Source of the DNA: CAWDMC01 sp963803295
GTDB lineage: Bacteria; Acidobacteriota; Terriglobia; UBA7540
DNA: 64,000 nt
NCBI GenBank assembly: GCA_963803295.1
Contig: CAWDMC010000003.1
Coordinates: 1 to 64,000 of the forward strand
Direction of reading: 5' to 3'
Below the pieces are notes generated by a model. The model did no database searches. It was given only the letters and a program-made list of their open reading frames with translations, and was not told where the DNA came from. This document shows positions 35,555 through 44,355 of this stretch, piece after piece (the stretch's first letter is position 1; each line of letters opens with the position of its first letter). A program made the translations under genes and the position numbers.

Positions 35555-36067
35555 GGGCTGGGCCTCCTTTGGGCTTACGCGTTATGGGGTCTCAAGACCC
35601 GAAATGCAAAACCAAGTATAGCCCGCGCTTTTCAGGCCAATGAACCAGGAAAAAAACACCCGACGCCGGAGTGCCCTAAGGGCCATTTAAAACCAGGGTT
35701 GCTTAGATTTCTCGCCGTATCCGCAGCAGAAGCGTAAGTGATGCCGCGCCAGCATCTAAAGTGTAGGCGGATGGGCGTGCCGCATCTTGTACTCTAAGGT
35801 CAGGACATCCGTCAATCGATTTGGACTACGCCTTTGCAGTTCTTCACTGCGAAACTTAGACAAGAAGGGCAATGGCAGTTTATAGTAAACAAGTAATTCG
35901 ATTTACAAAAAAGAAACCAGTTGAACTTGTTCGTACCGCGGGGGCGGCAAAATAGTAGGCTGTTTCGTATTGCGAAACACAATTTTCTTTTTGGGACAAT
36001 TCACCTTTTTAAAAACCTCCGAGCTTTCTGTGTGGAAACTCAAAAAGACGTCACGGATCGCTCGCCA
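35555..36067. other. Promoter region of the first TonB-dependent receptor
   Basis: A 512-base gap contains no gene. It is relatively AT-rich at about 35880-36020 and carries a 19-bp palindrome at 35961-35979. It should hold the promoter of the receptor-TPR-glycosidase operon, which reads leftward, and the terminator of the next gene. Confidence 0.45.
35961..35979. promoter_or_regulatory. Palindromic operator-like site
   Basis: TGTTTCG and CGAAACA are perfectly complementary arms separated by five bases. Half-sites of the same type (TGCGAAAC) occur at about 35850 and near 37530. A regulator encoded at 37695-38834 is the nearest candidate to bind here; no direct evidence links them. Confidence 0.4.
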
Positions 36068-37339
36068 CTATGGTCCGGATTGGGCTCGTTGGCTGCGGCC
36101 CGGCGCACTGGCGCCGAAAACCTGCTGGACCGCCTCGAGGTAGGCCAAACCTGTTCTCTTGTCCGGCTCCAGATAGCTGCCTTCCACCCACTCGTTCCAG
36201 GCGTTCACGGTCAGGATGCGGCGATCCGGCGGCTGCCCGTCCAGATAGCTTTTCGCCTGCTCGAGGTACTTACGGAAGAGGGCCGGGGAGTTGTCCCTGA
36301 CAATGCCGCCAGCGTAGTTCCTCGGGCTGCCGTCCCAGCCAATGCTGACGTGCGGGTAAAAGGGAATGTGCACATCATTCTGCCACTCGGACCAGAGCGG
36401 TACGGAACGCGCACCCCAGTGATCGTATGATTCGGTGGGCTCAGTGGGCGCGGCAACGTGAACCCAGCTGTACCACGTAACGCTGTCGGCATTCAGGTAG
36501 GCCAGCAGATCAGCTTCACTCTGAATAGTTCGGGAGGGGTCCACGGCGGTCATGGGTTGCCCCTTTACCAGCTTCATCGTTTGCGTCAGACCCCAGCCGA
36601 CGATGTTCAGGTGCAAACCGGGGAGTCCTGCCGCTTTGGTGCGGGTGCGGAAGGTCTCCAGAGCGTCGCGTGTCGGCTCCAGGCCTCCGAGCCCCTTGAC
36701 CATAGTATGCAGTTCGTAGATTGAGAAATAGGGCTTACCATCGATCTTCCAATAATTGGGTTGGGAGAAAAAGTCGTGCACCGCTTCACCGGTCACGCGG
36801 TCGAACGTCTGGCGGGTGACGCCGCCAGGGTACCAGAGGGTGGGGTTGTCGCTTCTGCGTGGGAAGATGTCGACGAAATCATGGTTGGCCCACATCAAGG
36901 CAAAGTGGATGCGGTTGCGATTTGGGGCCTTCAGGAAACCCTTGCGGAGGCAGTCGTCAAGAAAACTTCCGTCGTTATAGCGATACCAATCAAACAGGAT
37001 GGCAGTGATACCGTGATCGGCCATGGCGTCGATGCTGCGGGCCATCTCCTTGGGATGAGACTCGTCGCGGTAGCCCCAGAGCGGCACGTGAGGCTGGTCG
37101 TGTCCCGGGAACCGGGGTTTACCCCCCTTCACCAGTTCCCATTCGGTCCAACCCTTGCCCAGTTTGGCCTCGTTGCGCGGGTCTACATGGTAGTTAGGCC
37201 AGTAGTAGACGGCAATCTGGTAGCGCGGGGTTTGTTTCGAAACAGGATTGCCTGCGCCGATGCTAATAAGAGAGAGGACCACGAGCAATATCGAGCATAA
37301 GGGCACGTAGAATCTCACGCTTTGACTCCTTTCCTTCAT
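36068..37339 (-). CDS. WbsX / GH99-like exported protein
   Basis: The 423-residue protein has a signal peptide (RFYVPLCSILLVVLSLISIGAG). The WbsX/GH99-like TIM-barrel domain is marked by IAVYYWPNYHVDP near the start, AILFDWYRYNDGSF, IHFALMWANHDF and the terminal NAWNEWVEGSYLEPD. Family members are glycoside hydrolases or glycosyltransferase-associated proteins; endo-mannan-type activities are known for GH99 proper. The ATG at 37339 is preceded by AGGACA; a TTG 39 bases upstream is an alternative. A close paralogue lies at 41094-42278, with about 35-40 percent identity by eye in the motifs. Confidence 0.85.
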   Translation of the reverse strand: MKERSQSVRFYVPLCSILLVVLSLISIGAGNPVSKQTPRYQIAVYYWPNYHVDPRNEAKLGKGWTEWELVKGGKPRFPGHDQPHVPLWGYRDESHPKEMARSIDAMADHGITAILFDWYRYNDGSFLDDCLRKGFLKAPNRNRIHFALMWANHDFVDIFPRRSDNPTLWYPGGVTRQTFDRVTGEAVHDFFSQPNYWKIDGKPYFSIYELHTMVKGLGGLEPTRDALETFRTRTKAAGLPGLHLNIVGWGLTQTMKLVKGQPMTAVDPSRTIQSEADLLAYLNADSVTWYSWVHVAAPTEPTESYDHWGARSVPLWSEWQNDVHIPFYPHVSIGWDGSPRNYAGGIVRDNSPALFRKYLEQAKSYLDGQPPDRRILTVNAWNEWVEGSYLEPDKRTGLAYLEAVQQVFGASAPGRSQRAQSGP

Positions 37340-37694
37340 GTCTTTGTCCTGTGCCACCGTTGTCCTTTTCGCCCGCAAACGGATGAAGCTCAGCGACGCC
37401 TGTCGGCGTAATCACTACCACGCCGTAGCCCCGAGATACCAGAGCACGAGCTTCGGGCTCAAGTTGTATTCTCAAGTCAATTTGGTCCACAAGTAGTCTC
37501 TGACTCGCAGTTGCCGTTCTGCTATGCGAAACAAGCGATGCGACCACCGTTTGATAGTAACGTCTTCAGATATAATGAATTCCTAGACCAGCCCGCATGA
37601 ATCCGTGATATTTACGATATGCTGGTTGACAGCGACAGTATTACTATCCGAAACCTCCAATAGGGGTGCGCACGCTTTTCCGGAGCTTTTTCGA

Positions 37695-38834
37695 ATGCTA
37701 TCCGAGTCCCCGGACCCCAAAAACCGGTACATCGTCAAGTCCGTTGTGCACGCTTCGGCCATCCTGGGGTCATTCCGTTCTCCCGGGGAGGTCCTTCGGC
37801 TGCGGGACATTGTTTCCCGTTCAGGGCTTAGGAAGGGAATGTGCTTCCGATTGCTCTATACGATGCACGAATGCGGACTTGTTGAAAAGGTGGGGGAGAA
37901 CCAATACCGGGTTTCCTTTCCTTTACCTCGACAACATCGATTCCGCATCGGATATGCCGGACAGGATCGCTCTGCTTCGTTTTCACGTTTGGTCCTCGAC
38001 GGGTTGGTTCGAGCGTGCCAGAAAGCGCAGATCGAGTTGATTGTGGCAGCTAACCACCATGACCTGAAGGCGGCATTGCGCAATGCCGAGGGGTTGCTCC
38101 GGGATCATGTCGACTTGGTGATCATGTACGAGGGCGCAGCTCCGGAGGTTGCCTCGAGGTTCCAAAACGCGGGGATTCCCCTACTTGCCGTCGATATTCC
38201 TTACCCTGGTGCAATCTATTTCGGGGCCGATAACCATCTGGCAGGATTGTTGGGCGGCCGTTGCTTGGGGCGCTACGGCGCACAAAATTGGCAGGGATCT
38301 GTGGATGACATCCTGCTGCTCGAGATTGTAAGGTCGGGCCCGGTAGTCCGCACGAGAGTGGACGGAATCCTGGATGGAATTAAGGACTATTTTCCGGGGG
38401 CGGCGCAAAGGCCGATCGTCCGGCTGGATACCAAAGGGGAGTTCGCGGCGGCGCTAAAATGCGTCCGGGAATACCTTCGCGACAGTAAACCCAGGCGCGT
38501 ATTGGTTGGGGCCGCCAACGATTCGAGTGCACTGGGTGCGCTCCGAGCGTTTCAAGAGTGTGGACGCAGCGCCAATTGCGCGGTCGTCGGAGAGGGTGCC
38601 GAACCGGAAGCGCGTGCCGAGATGCGCGAAACGGGAACACGATTAATCGGTTCAGTGGCCTTTTTCCCGGAACGGTACGGAGACACAATTGTGCGGATCG
38701 CTACGGATGTCCTGCTGGGAAAGAATCCGGCACCCGCGGCATTTACAACCCATCAATTGGTAACTCCTGAAAATGTGAATCGCCTCTATCCCAACGACGC
38801 GCTTTTTGTGCAGTTGGCGCGGGAGTACGATTAG
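37695..38834 (+). CDS. IclR-type HTH fused to a periplasmic-binding-like domain
   Basis: The 379-residue protein starts at ATG 37695 behind GGAG. Residues ~10-75 form an IclR-type winged helix (NRYIVKSVVHASAILGSF, LRLRDIVSRSGLRKGMCFRLLYTMHECGLVEKVG). Residues ~85-370 resemble the ribose-binding/LacI ligand domain (FRIGYAGQDRSASFSRLVLDG, VDLVIMYEGAAPEV, IPLLAVDIPYPGAIYFGADNH). A LacI ligand domain normally carries a LacI headpiece, so this combination is unusual. It probably senses a sugar and controls the surrounding glycosidase genes. It is the only plus-strand gene between 28 and 44 kb. Confidence 0.8.
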   Translation: MLSESPDPKNRYIVKSVVHASAILGSFRSPGEVLRLRDIVSRSGLRKGMCFRLLYTMHECGLVEKVGENQYRVSFPLPRQHRFRIGYAGQDRSASFSRLVLDGLVRACQKAQIELIVAANHHDLKAALRNAEGLLRDHVDLVIMYEGAAPEVASRFQNAGIPLLAVDIPYPGAIYFGADNHLAGLLGGRCLGRYGAQNWQGSVDDILLLEIVRSGPVVRTRVDGILDGIKDYFPGAAQRPIVRLDTKGEFAAALKCVREYLRDSKPRRVLVGAANDSSALGALRAFQECGRSANCAVVGEGAEPEARAEMRETGTRLIGSVAFFPERYGDTIVRIATDVLLGKNPAPAAFTTHQLVTPENVNRLYPNDALFVQLAREYD

Positions 38835-38887
38835 ACGGAAAATCTGAAATCAATACAAGAAGTCACTCCCAGAGAACGGCGAGATTC

Positions 38888-40948
38888 TCACTTGTAGCTG
38901 TAAATCCAATAATAGTATTCGTCCCATTCAAGGTTTTTCGCGGTCACATATTCGACCTTGAGAGTTATCGCGTTCTTCCCCGCGGTGTAGCGGGAGGGAA
39001 TCTCGAAATCGGACTCCAGCCAGCGAATGTCTCGGTAGGTTTTCTCATAATCCACCGTGTACCAAGGTCTTTCTGAAACCAAGCTGCCGTCGACGTAGAC
39101 ATTCGCGCGTTGCCGGTTGTTATCCTTGTCCGTTCGCCGCCGGATACGCACTCCGCGGTTCGCCGGATCGATCTTCACCGTAAACTGGCTATAGCCGTTG
39201 AACGCTACGCCGTCATCCTCGATGGGCGGTGTCTTGAACAGGACATTATTGAACTCCCCGTCGTACCAGAACTTCCCGTTTTTATCGTGGCGCGTCCCCA
39301 CTACCCGGTATGCATGTGCAAACTCCGCGGCGCGATTCCCCACATTCAATTCGTCGGAGAGCGTGAGGCTGGGTGACCCTCGCGCGTAATAAAACGTCAC
39401 ACTTTCTTCCTTTCCCACTTGATACATTCCTTCGTGGCCCAGCGGGGAATGCGGCCCGTAGACTTGATGCCCGTGTTGGACGGCCGATTGGAAGACATAG
39501 AGGTCGGGAAGGAAAAAGCGATAAGCAGAGCCCGCTCCTCCCTCGGGAGCTATTGCTCCGAAAATGGCGTGCTGAATGTCGTGCAGCCCCCAACCCATGC
39601 CGTGGTCGTCCTCGAATCCATCGCCATAGATTTGGGGTGTTCGGCTGCTATCGAAGTATGTTCGCTCGTCTTCTTCCATGCTGGTATCAAATCTCGACGT
39701 GATATGTCCCACCACGTGCCCGGCGCCGCTGCATGCGAGATACCGGTAATCAATCCCTTCCTGGCGTGGGAACTCCTTGTGGTAGGAAACAAAGAAATAA
39801 CCAGATTCCGCTTCTGGATAGGGGTGAGCGCCGGCCGGCCGGTATTGGACGCTTGCCTTAACGAGCTTGACATTCTGTTTGCCGCGGTTTTCCAATTCGA
39901 TTTTGGCTGATTTCCAAAAAGGCATCGGAAAATAGGAGTACATCGAAGCGGGGGAGTACCCCAACAGCAGAGATGCAAAGGAAGCCTGCAGCGCGGTGCG
40001 ATGTGCACCGAAGAAAGCCCCCAGGGGGGCCTCAACCTGCGCCGACGACGCTCCGTCCCAGGTCATTTTGAGCCAGGTCTGGAACAGGATTTCTTCATTC
40101 GCCGGCTTGACGCTTAGGCGCAAGCTCGTTATCGCCTCGGCCCCGTTGAGGCGCGCCAGGGTGACTCTCCCTCCTGCTGGCAGCGCAACGGAGGTGCTCC
40201 TTTCCCGATTATCCCCTCCTGGCTTGGGGTCTTGTCCCAGCTTCTTCGCGTCCCATAAGGAAAGGAGCGCTGTCTCATCCTGTCCAGGAGTCCAGGATTG
40301 GATGCCCTCGTCCTCGCTGAAGGTGTGGTAGGTGAAGTTGTACCAATGATTCCGGCGCATCGGATACTTGTCGTATCGGCCTGTCCAGGGGATCAGGTCG
40401 CTCCCGGGGCCGCCCGGTTCACGATTCAGGGTGATCTTAAGCCGCTTCTTGAAGAACATGGAGCAATACATGACCCGAAAGTCCTTGCCCCCGTCGACGG
40501 CAAGAGGGTAGTGGAATATGCCCAGGGGATTCTTCTCGCTGAAAAACGTGGAGACGTCCATATCGATGCGGGGACGTTCTTCGTCGTCAAAATAGTAACG
40601 AATTCGGACGCCCTTGGTATCTACTCCCACTCCCGGCAAGGGCCAGTCCCGCCAAATATTCATGTGATGGCGATAAAGACAGCCGGGACCCATCGCATCG
40701 AACAGCACCACTTCCCCATTGGCCTCCGTGTACAGTGCAAAATACTCGTGGTCATAATTATCGCCAGCCCGGTCGTACGTACAGAACTGGTGCGTCTGTA
40801 CACCTCTGCGCAACAGGGGAAGGTCATCGATCTTAAGAAACGCGTCCATTCCTTCCAGGGTTATTTGCGCACCCAAGGCCGGGCAAATTCCGCAGCCGAA
40901 TAGTGCCCAAACCGCAATTGTTTTTGCCAACGCACTCCTGAGGCTCAT
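38888..40948 (-). CDS. GH172 family (DUF2961) exported enzyme
   Basis: The 686-residue protein starts at ATG 40948, preceded by AAGGGA, with a signal peptide (SLRSALAKTIAVWALFGCGICPALGA). The DUF2961 domain follows (about residues 30-380: HEYFALYTEANGEVVLFD, GPGCLYRHHMN, RPRIDMDVSTFFSEKNPLGIF), with a C-terminal beta region (GAGHVVGHITSRFDTS, WYTVDYEKTYRDIRWLESDF). Characterised members of this family (GH172) act on fructofuranosides or arabinofuranosides. The particular substrate is not known. It lies between the two WbsX genes on the same strand. Confidence 0.87.
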   Translation of the reverse strand: MSLRSALAKTIAVWALFGCGICPALGAQITLEGMDAFLKIDDLPLLRRGVQTHQFCTYDRAGDNYDHEYFALYTEANGEVVLFDAMGPGCLYRHHMNIWRDWPLPGVGVDTKGVRIRYYFDDEERPRIDMDVSTFFSEKNPLGIFHYPLAVDGGKDFRVMYCSMFFKKRLKITLNREPGGPGSDLIPWTGRYDKYPMRRNHWYNFTYHTFSEDEGIQSWTPGQDETALLSLWDAKKLGQDPKPGGDNRERSTSVALPAGGRVTLARLNGAEAITSLRLSVKPANEEILFQTWLKMTWDGASSAQVEAPLGAFFGAHRTALQASFASLLLGYSPASMYSYFPMPFWKSAKIELENRGKQNVKLVKASVQYRPAGAHPYPEAESGYFFVSYHKEFPRQEGIDYRYLACSGAGHVVGHITSRFDTSMEEDERTYFDSSRTPQIYGDGFEDDHGMGWGLHDIQHAIFGAIAPEGGAGSAYRFFLPDLYVFQSAVQHGHQVYGPHSPLGHEGMYQVGKEESVTFYYARGSPSLTLSDELNVGNRAAEFAHAYRVVGTRHDKNGKFWYDGEFNNVLFKTPPIEDDGVAFNGYSQFTVKIDPANRGVRIRRRTDKDNNRQRANVYVDGSLVSERPWYTVDYEKTYRDIRWLESDFEIPSRYTAGKNAITLKVEYVTAKNLEWDEYYYWIYSYK

Positions 40949-41093
40949 GAATCCCTTTCCGACGCTCGCATCTGGTGAGTGCCGACCAATCGGAATGATT
41001 TCGTTGTACTTGAGAGGCCTCGCCGCCGACAACGTCGACCTGGCGAGCCCATGCCCGCGGCCATCGGGGGCTTTTAACATCTGCCGGCCAAGT

Positions 41094-42278
41094 TCACTGC
41101 GTTAGAAGGCCAAAGACGTTGCGGACTGCATCCAGGTACGCCATCTTACTGACCGTATCTGGCTCAAGGTGACCGCCTTCGCTCCACTCATTCCAGGCAT
41201 AGAGAGTCACAACACGCTGACCCGGCGGCAGTTCCGCAGCTCGTTGGCGCGCTTGCTTAAGCGCCGAAGCAAAGTTCTGCGGTGAGCTGCCCCACAGGAC
41301 GGGGGTGTTTGGGTAAGGGGTCTTTCCGTCATAGGGCACAGAAGCGGGAATGCGGGGGGTGGGATCCCAGCCGGAAGTTACATTCGGGAAATAGGGAACT
41401 CCGTAGTCGTTCCGGTGGGCATCCCAGTAACTGAAATACGCCTTGGCTGCCCAGTTGTAGTCAGTTTTGGGGAAGTCCTTCAGCTTGATTTTGTGAACCC
41501 ATACATAGCTGGTGATGCTGTCCACGCCGAGCGATCGGAAGACGCTTTTGGCATTTTCCGGAAGCTTGTAATCAACGACGTTCAAGTAGAGGCCTTTCTG
41601 TCCGGCGGCGACGGTCTTTGCGCGGAAGGACTCGATCGCGGTCTTTGCCGACTGCAGGCCGCCCATCTCCGTAATGAAGTCGCCTAGTGTATAGATTGAA
41701 AAGTAGCACCAGCCGTCAACAGTCCAGAAGGAGGCGCGCGGGAACAAGTCTTTTGCAATGTGATCGGTCATTTTTTCGAAGCTTGTTCGATCGATCGGGG
41801 CAGGACTGCCGTCCGCGATCTGATTGTCCCACATGAGGGCGAATTTGACGCGGCTACGGTTTGGCGCTTTGAGGTAGCCATCTTCGAGCGCCCGTTCGAG
41901 AAAAGGTCCATTTCGCCAATACCAATCGAAGAGGAAAACACCGATGCCATGGCTGGCGGCGGCATCGATCTTTTGGGCCATCACCGTGGGGTCCGCCTCG
42001 TCCTGATAGCCCCATAGCGGAATCACAGGTTGGGGCTGGCCAGGAAAGCGCGGTTTCGCGTTCTTCAACGCCTGCCATTCCCCGTGGTTCACCTCGGGCT
42101 GCGTTTCCTCATGCCAGTTCGGGAAGTAGTAGGCTGCCACCTGAATGTGCTGGTTCGGGGGGGCTGGGGGTGCCGCTGCGGATCGCGGCGCGACCAGCGC
42201 AGCGCCGAAAATACCCATCGATAAAATGCTGAAGAAAGCGATTTGTAGACGAGCGAACCTTTCCATATGAATACCCAT
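41094..42278 (-). CDS. Second WbsX / GH99-like exported protein
   Basis: The 394-residue protein starts at ATG 42278 behind AGGAGG, with a signal peptide (LQIAFFSILSMGIFGAALVAPRSAAA). The domain carries the same landmarks as its paralogue at 36068: VAAYYFPNWHEET, FLFDWYWRNGPFLERAL, VKFALMWDNQ and TLYAWNEWSEGGHLEPD. The two genes flank the GH172 gene, so the three probably act on one glycan. It lies 31 bases downstream of the CRTAC1 gene, consistent with one operon. Function is by family only. Confidence 0.85.
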   Translation of the reverse strand: MGIHMERFARLQIAFFSILSMGIFGAALVAPRSAAAPPAPPNQHIQVAAYYFPNWHEETQPEVNHGEWQALKNAKPRFPGQPQPVIPLWGYQDEADPTVMAQKIDAAASHGIGVFLFDWYWRNGPFLERALEDGYLKAPNRSRVKFALMWDNQIADGSPAPIDRTSFEKMTDHIAKDLFPRASFWTVDGWCYFSIYTLGDFITEMGGLQSAKTAIESFRAKTVAAGQKGLYLNVVDYKLPENAKSVFRSLGVDSITSYVWVHKIKLKDFPKTDYNWAAKAYFSYWDAHRNDYGVPYFPNVTSGWDPTPRIPASVPYDGKTPYPNTPVLWGSSPQNFASALKQARQRAAELPPGQRVVTLYAWNEWSEGGHLEPDTVSKMAYLDAVRNVFGLLTQ

Positions 42279-42309
42279 AAGCTGCCTCCTGATGCAGGAA
42301 GTCCAAGTT

Positions 42310-44097
42310 TCAGGGCCTTGTGAACGGTCGGAGCCGAACGATGCCTTTGCCTTCCTGGATAACCACCCACTGATTGGCGGCCACTCCGGGGAAGCGTTCG
42401 CTCTTCCCTTGGGGCCAACGAACCGTCACGCTGGCCATAGTATCCTTGCCGAGTCCGAAATGGCAGCGGAAATCGCCGCTCGAAATATCGTACCCGCCGC
42501 TGCGCACTTCGTCGATTTGCTTCCTGCCTCCGGTCGAAACAGTGAGGCGCGCTCCGATGGCATCACGGCCTGAGGCCGTCAAGGCCTGTATGAGCAGCGA
42601 ATTTCCTTTCTCACCAAAATTCTTCAGCAGGGATGGCGGCTCGAACAGGTTCACCACCACAATCTCCATGGTGCCGTCGTTATCGAGGTCTCCAATCGCA
42701 ATTCCCCGTGAGGAGTGGAGAGTATTGATGCCCGACCCACCGCTGGAGGACATATCGTAGAACTCTTGGCCGTCGAGATTCCAGTACAACTGGCGGGGCT
42801 GCTTGAAATGCTCGCCTGCCGAAATCGTGTCGACAACCGGATAGACGTGCCCATCGGCTATGAAAATGTCCTTTCGTCCGTCCTGATCGACATCCAGGAA
42901 ACCCAAGCCCCACTGCACATAACGGGTATGGACCGCGAGCCCGGCATCTAACGTCATATCCTCGAAAATGTTATTCCCGAGATTATGGTAAAGCGTCGGA
43001 GTGTCACTCGCGAAGTTGCCCTTGAGAATGTCGAGGAGGCCGTCGCCATCGTAGTCCGCCGCATGCGCACCCATGCCCGACTGTGCGATACCTTCCTGGT
43101 TGTATGCTGTTCCGGACATCACTCCGATCTCCTCGAACGTACCGTCGCGCCTGTTGTGGTAAAAGAGGCTTGGAGTGGAATCGCAGGCGACGTAAAAGTC
43201 GGGCCACCCGTCATTGTCGAAATCACCGGTCAGAACCGTGAGTCCGTGATAATTTTTCGGTCCCTCGACTGCCGCTCTCCTGGAAACATCGGTAAAATGG
43301 CCGTGTCCCTCGTTATGGTACAGGGACACGGTTTCACCCGGTAATCCCATCGGGCCGCAAGGAACGACGAGCATCTTCCAGCGGCATGGACTGTTAGGAT
43401 CGGTTCCCTTGATGGTCTTGGCCGGATCGAAGTCGACGTAATTGGCCCACGCCAGATCCAGAAAGCCGTCGCGATCGTAGTCGAGGAAAGCGCAACCCGT
43501 GCTCCAACGAATTTCGGGGCGATCGAGTCCGCTTTCCTTCGTCACATCGCGAAAGGTGCCATCGCCAAAGTTTCGGAGCAGGACGTTGTGGCCCCATTGC
43601 GTTACGAAAAGATCGACGTTGCCGTCATTATCGAAATCGCCTGCGCAAACACCCTGGCCCCAACCGAGATGGCTCAGCCCGGCCTTCTCGGTGACATCCT
43701 CGAATCGCAAACCACCCAGGTTGTGGTAGAGATACGGATGGAGTCTCGGCGAGCTCGGCTTTAGCCTGTCCCCCTGCACGAAGAAAATATCCAGCAGGCC
43801 GTCCTTGTCATAGTCCAAAAGCGCGACTCCGGTGCCGGTTTGCTCTACGACGTAGGTTTGCTGGGTCGGATCGCCTGAAATGATGATACCCGTAAGATTA
43901 GCTTGGGCGGCCATGTCACGGAAATCCACGGGAGGGGCTCGCACTCCAGGCGGAAGCGGCCTGGCCGGCCTATCCATGGCCCCGCCCGATGTCATTTGCG
44001 CCATCCCTTTGAAACCGCACAGGCAAGCCAGCAGGCACACGGAGAAGATGGTCAACCAACAGCAACCGGTGGTTCTGGTCTTCGTGGGTGAGATCAT
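42310..44097 (-). CDS. CRTAC1-type protein with FG-GAP repeats and ASPIC/UnbV domain
   Basis: The 595-residue protein starts with a signal segment (FSVCLLACLCGFKGMA; the Cys could be lipidated). It carries about seven calcium-binding FG-GAP/VCBS blades with DxDxDG motifs (DYDKDGLLDIFFVQG, DFDNDGNVDLFVTQWG, DYDRDGFLDLAWANY, DFDNDGWPDFYVACD and others). An ASPIC/UnbV domain ends the protein (GARLTVSTGGRKQIDEV, HFGLGKDTMASVTVRWPQGK). It is predicted to be a secreted beta-propeller that binds glycans or proteins. The ATG at 44097 is preferred to a TTG at 44118. It is transcribed away from a second such gene. Confidence 0.9.
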   Translation of the reverse strand: MISPTKTRTTGCCWLTIFSVCLLACLCGFKGMAQMTSGGAMDRPARPLPPGVRAPPVDFRDMAAQANLTGIIISGDPTQQTYVVEQTGTGVALLDYDKDGLLDIFFVQGDRLKPSSPRLHPYLYHNLGGLRFEDVTEKAGLSHLGWGQGVCAGDFDNDGNVDLFVTQWGHNVLLRNFGDGTFRDVTKESGLDRPEIRWSTGCAFLDYDRDGFLDLAWANYVDFDPAKTIKGTDPNSPCRWKMLVVPCGPMGLPGETVSLYHNEGHGHFTDVSRRAAVEGPKNYHGLTVLTGDFDNDGWPDFYVACDSTPSLFYHNRRDGTFEEIGVMSGTAYNQEGIAQSGMGAHAADYDGDGLLDILKGNFASDTPTLYHNLGNNIFEDMTLDAGLAVHTRYVQWGLGFLDVDQDGRKDIFIADGHVYPVVDTISAGEHFKQPRQLYWNLDGQEFYDMSSSGGSGINTLHSSRGIAIGDLDNDGTMEIVVVNLFEPPSLLKNFGEKGNSLLIQALTASGRDAIGARLTVSTGGRKQIDEVRSGGYDISSGDFRCHFGLGKDTMASVTVRWPQGKSERFPGVAANQWVVIQEGKGIVRLRPFTRP

Positions 44098-44355
44098 GGG
44101 CGCAATAATCGCTTCCAAAATAACATAGGCGAGAGCTGGGGTAGCGCGGACCTTTCCTTAAGTGCCCCCCTCTTCTCTGCTGAACGTACAAGCCGGAGAC
44201 CCAAAGTATGGGATCCGCAACAGAACGCAAGGCACAAATAGAGTTGCATCTGCGGGGCGGAAGTGATTCGCCACCGAGTTACCCCGCGCGAATTGTCTCG
44301 GCGTGCAATCCTTGAGTTTACGGCCGATCTGGAAATGAAATAGAATCCTGACGTA

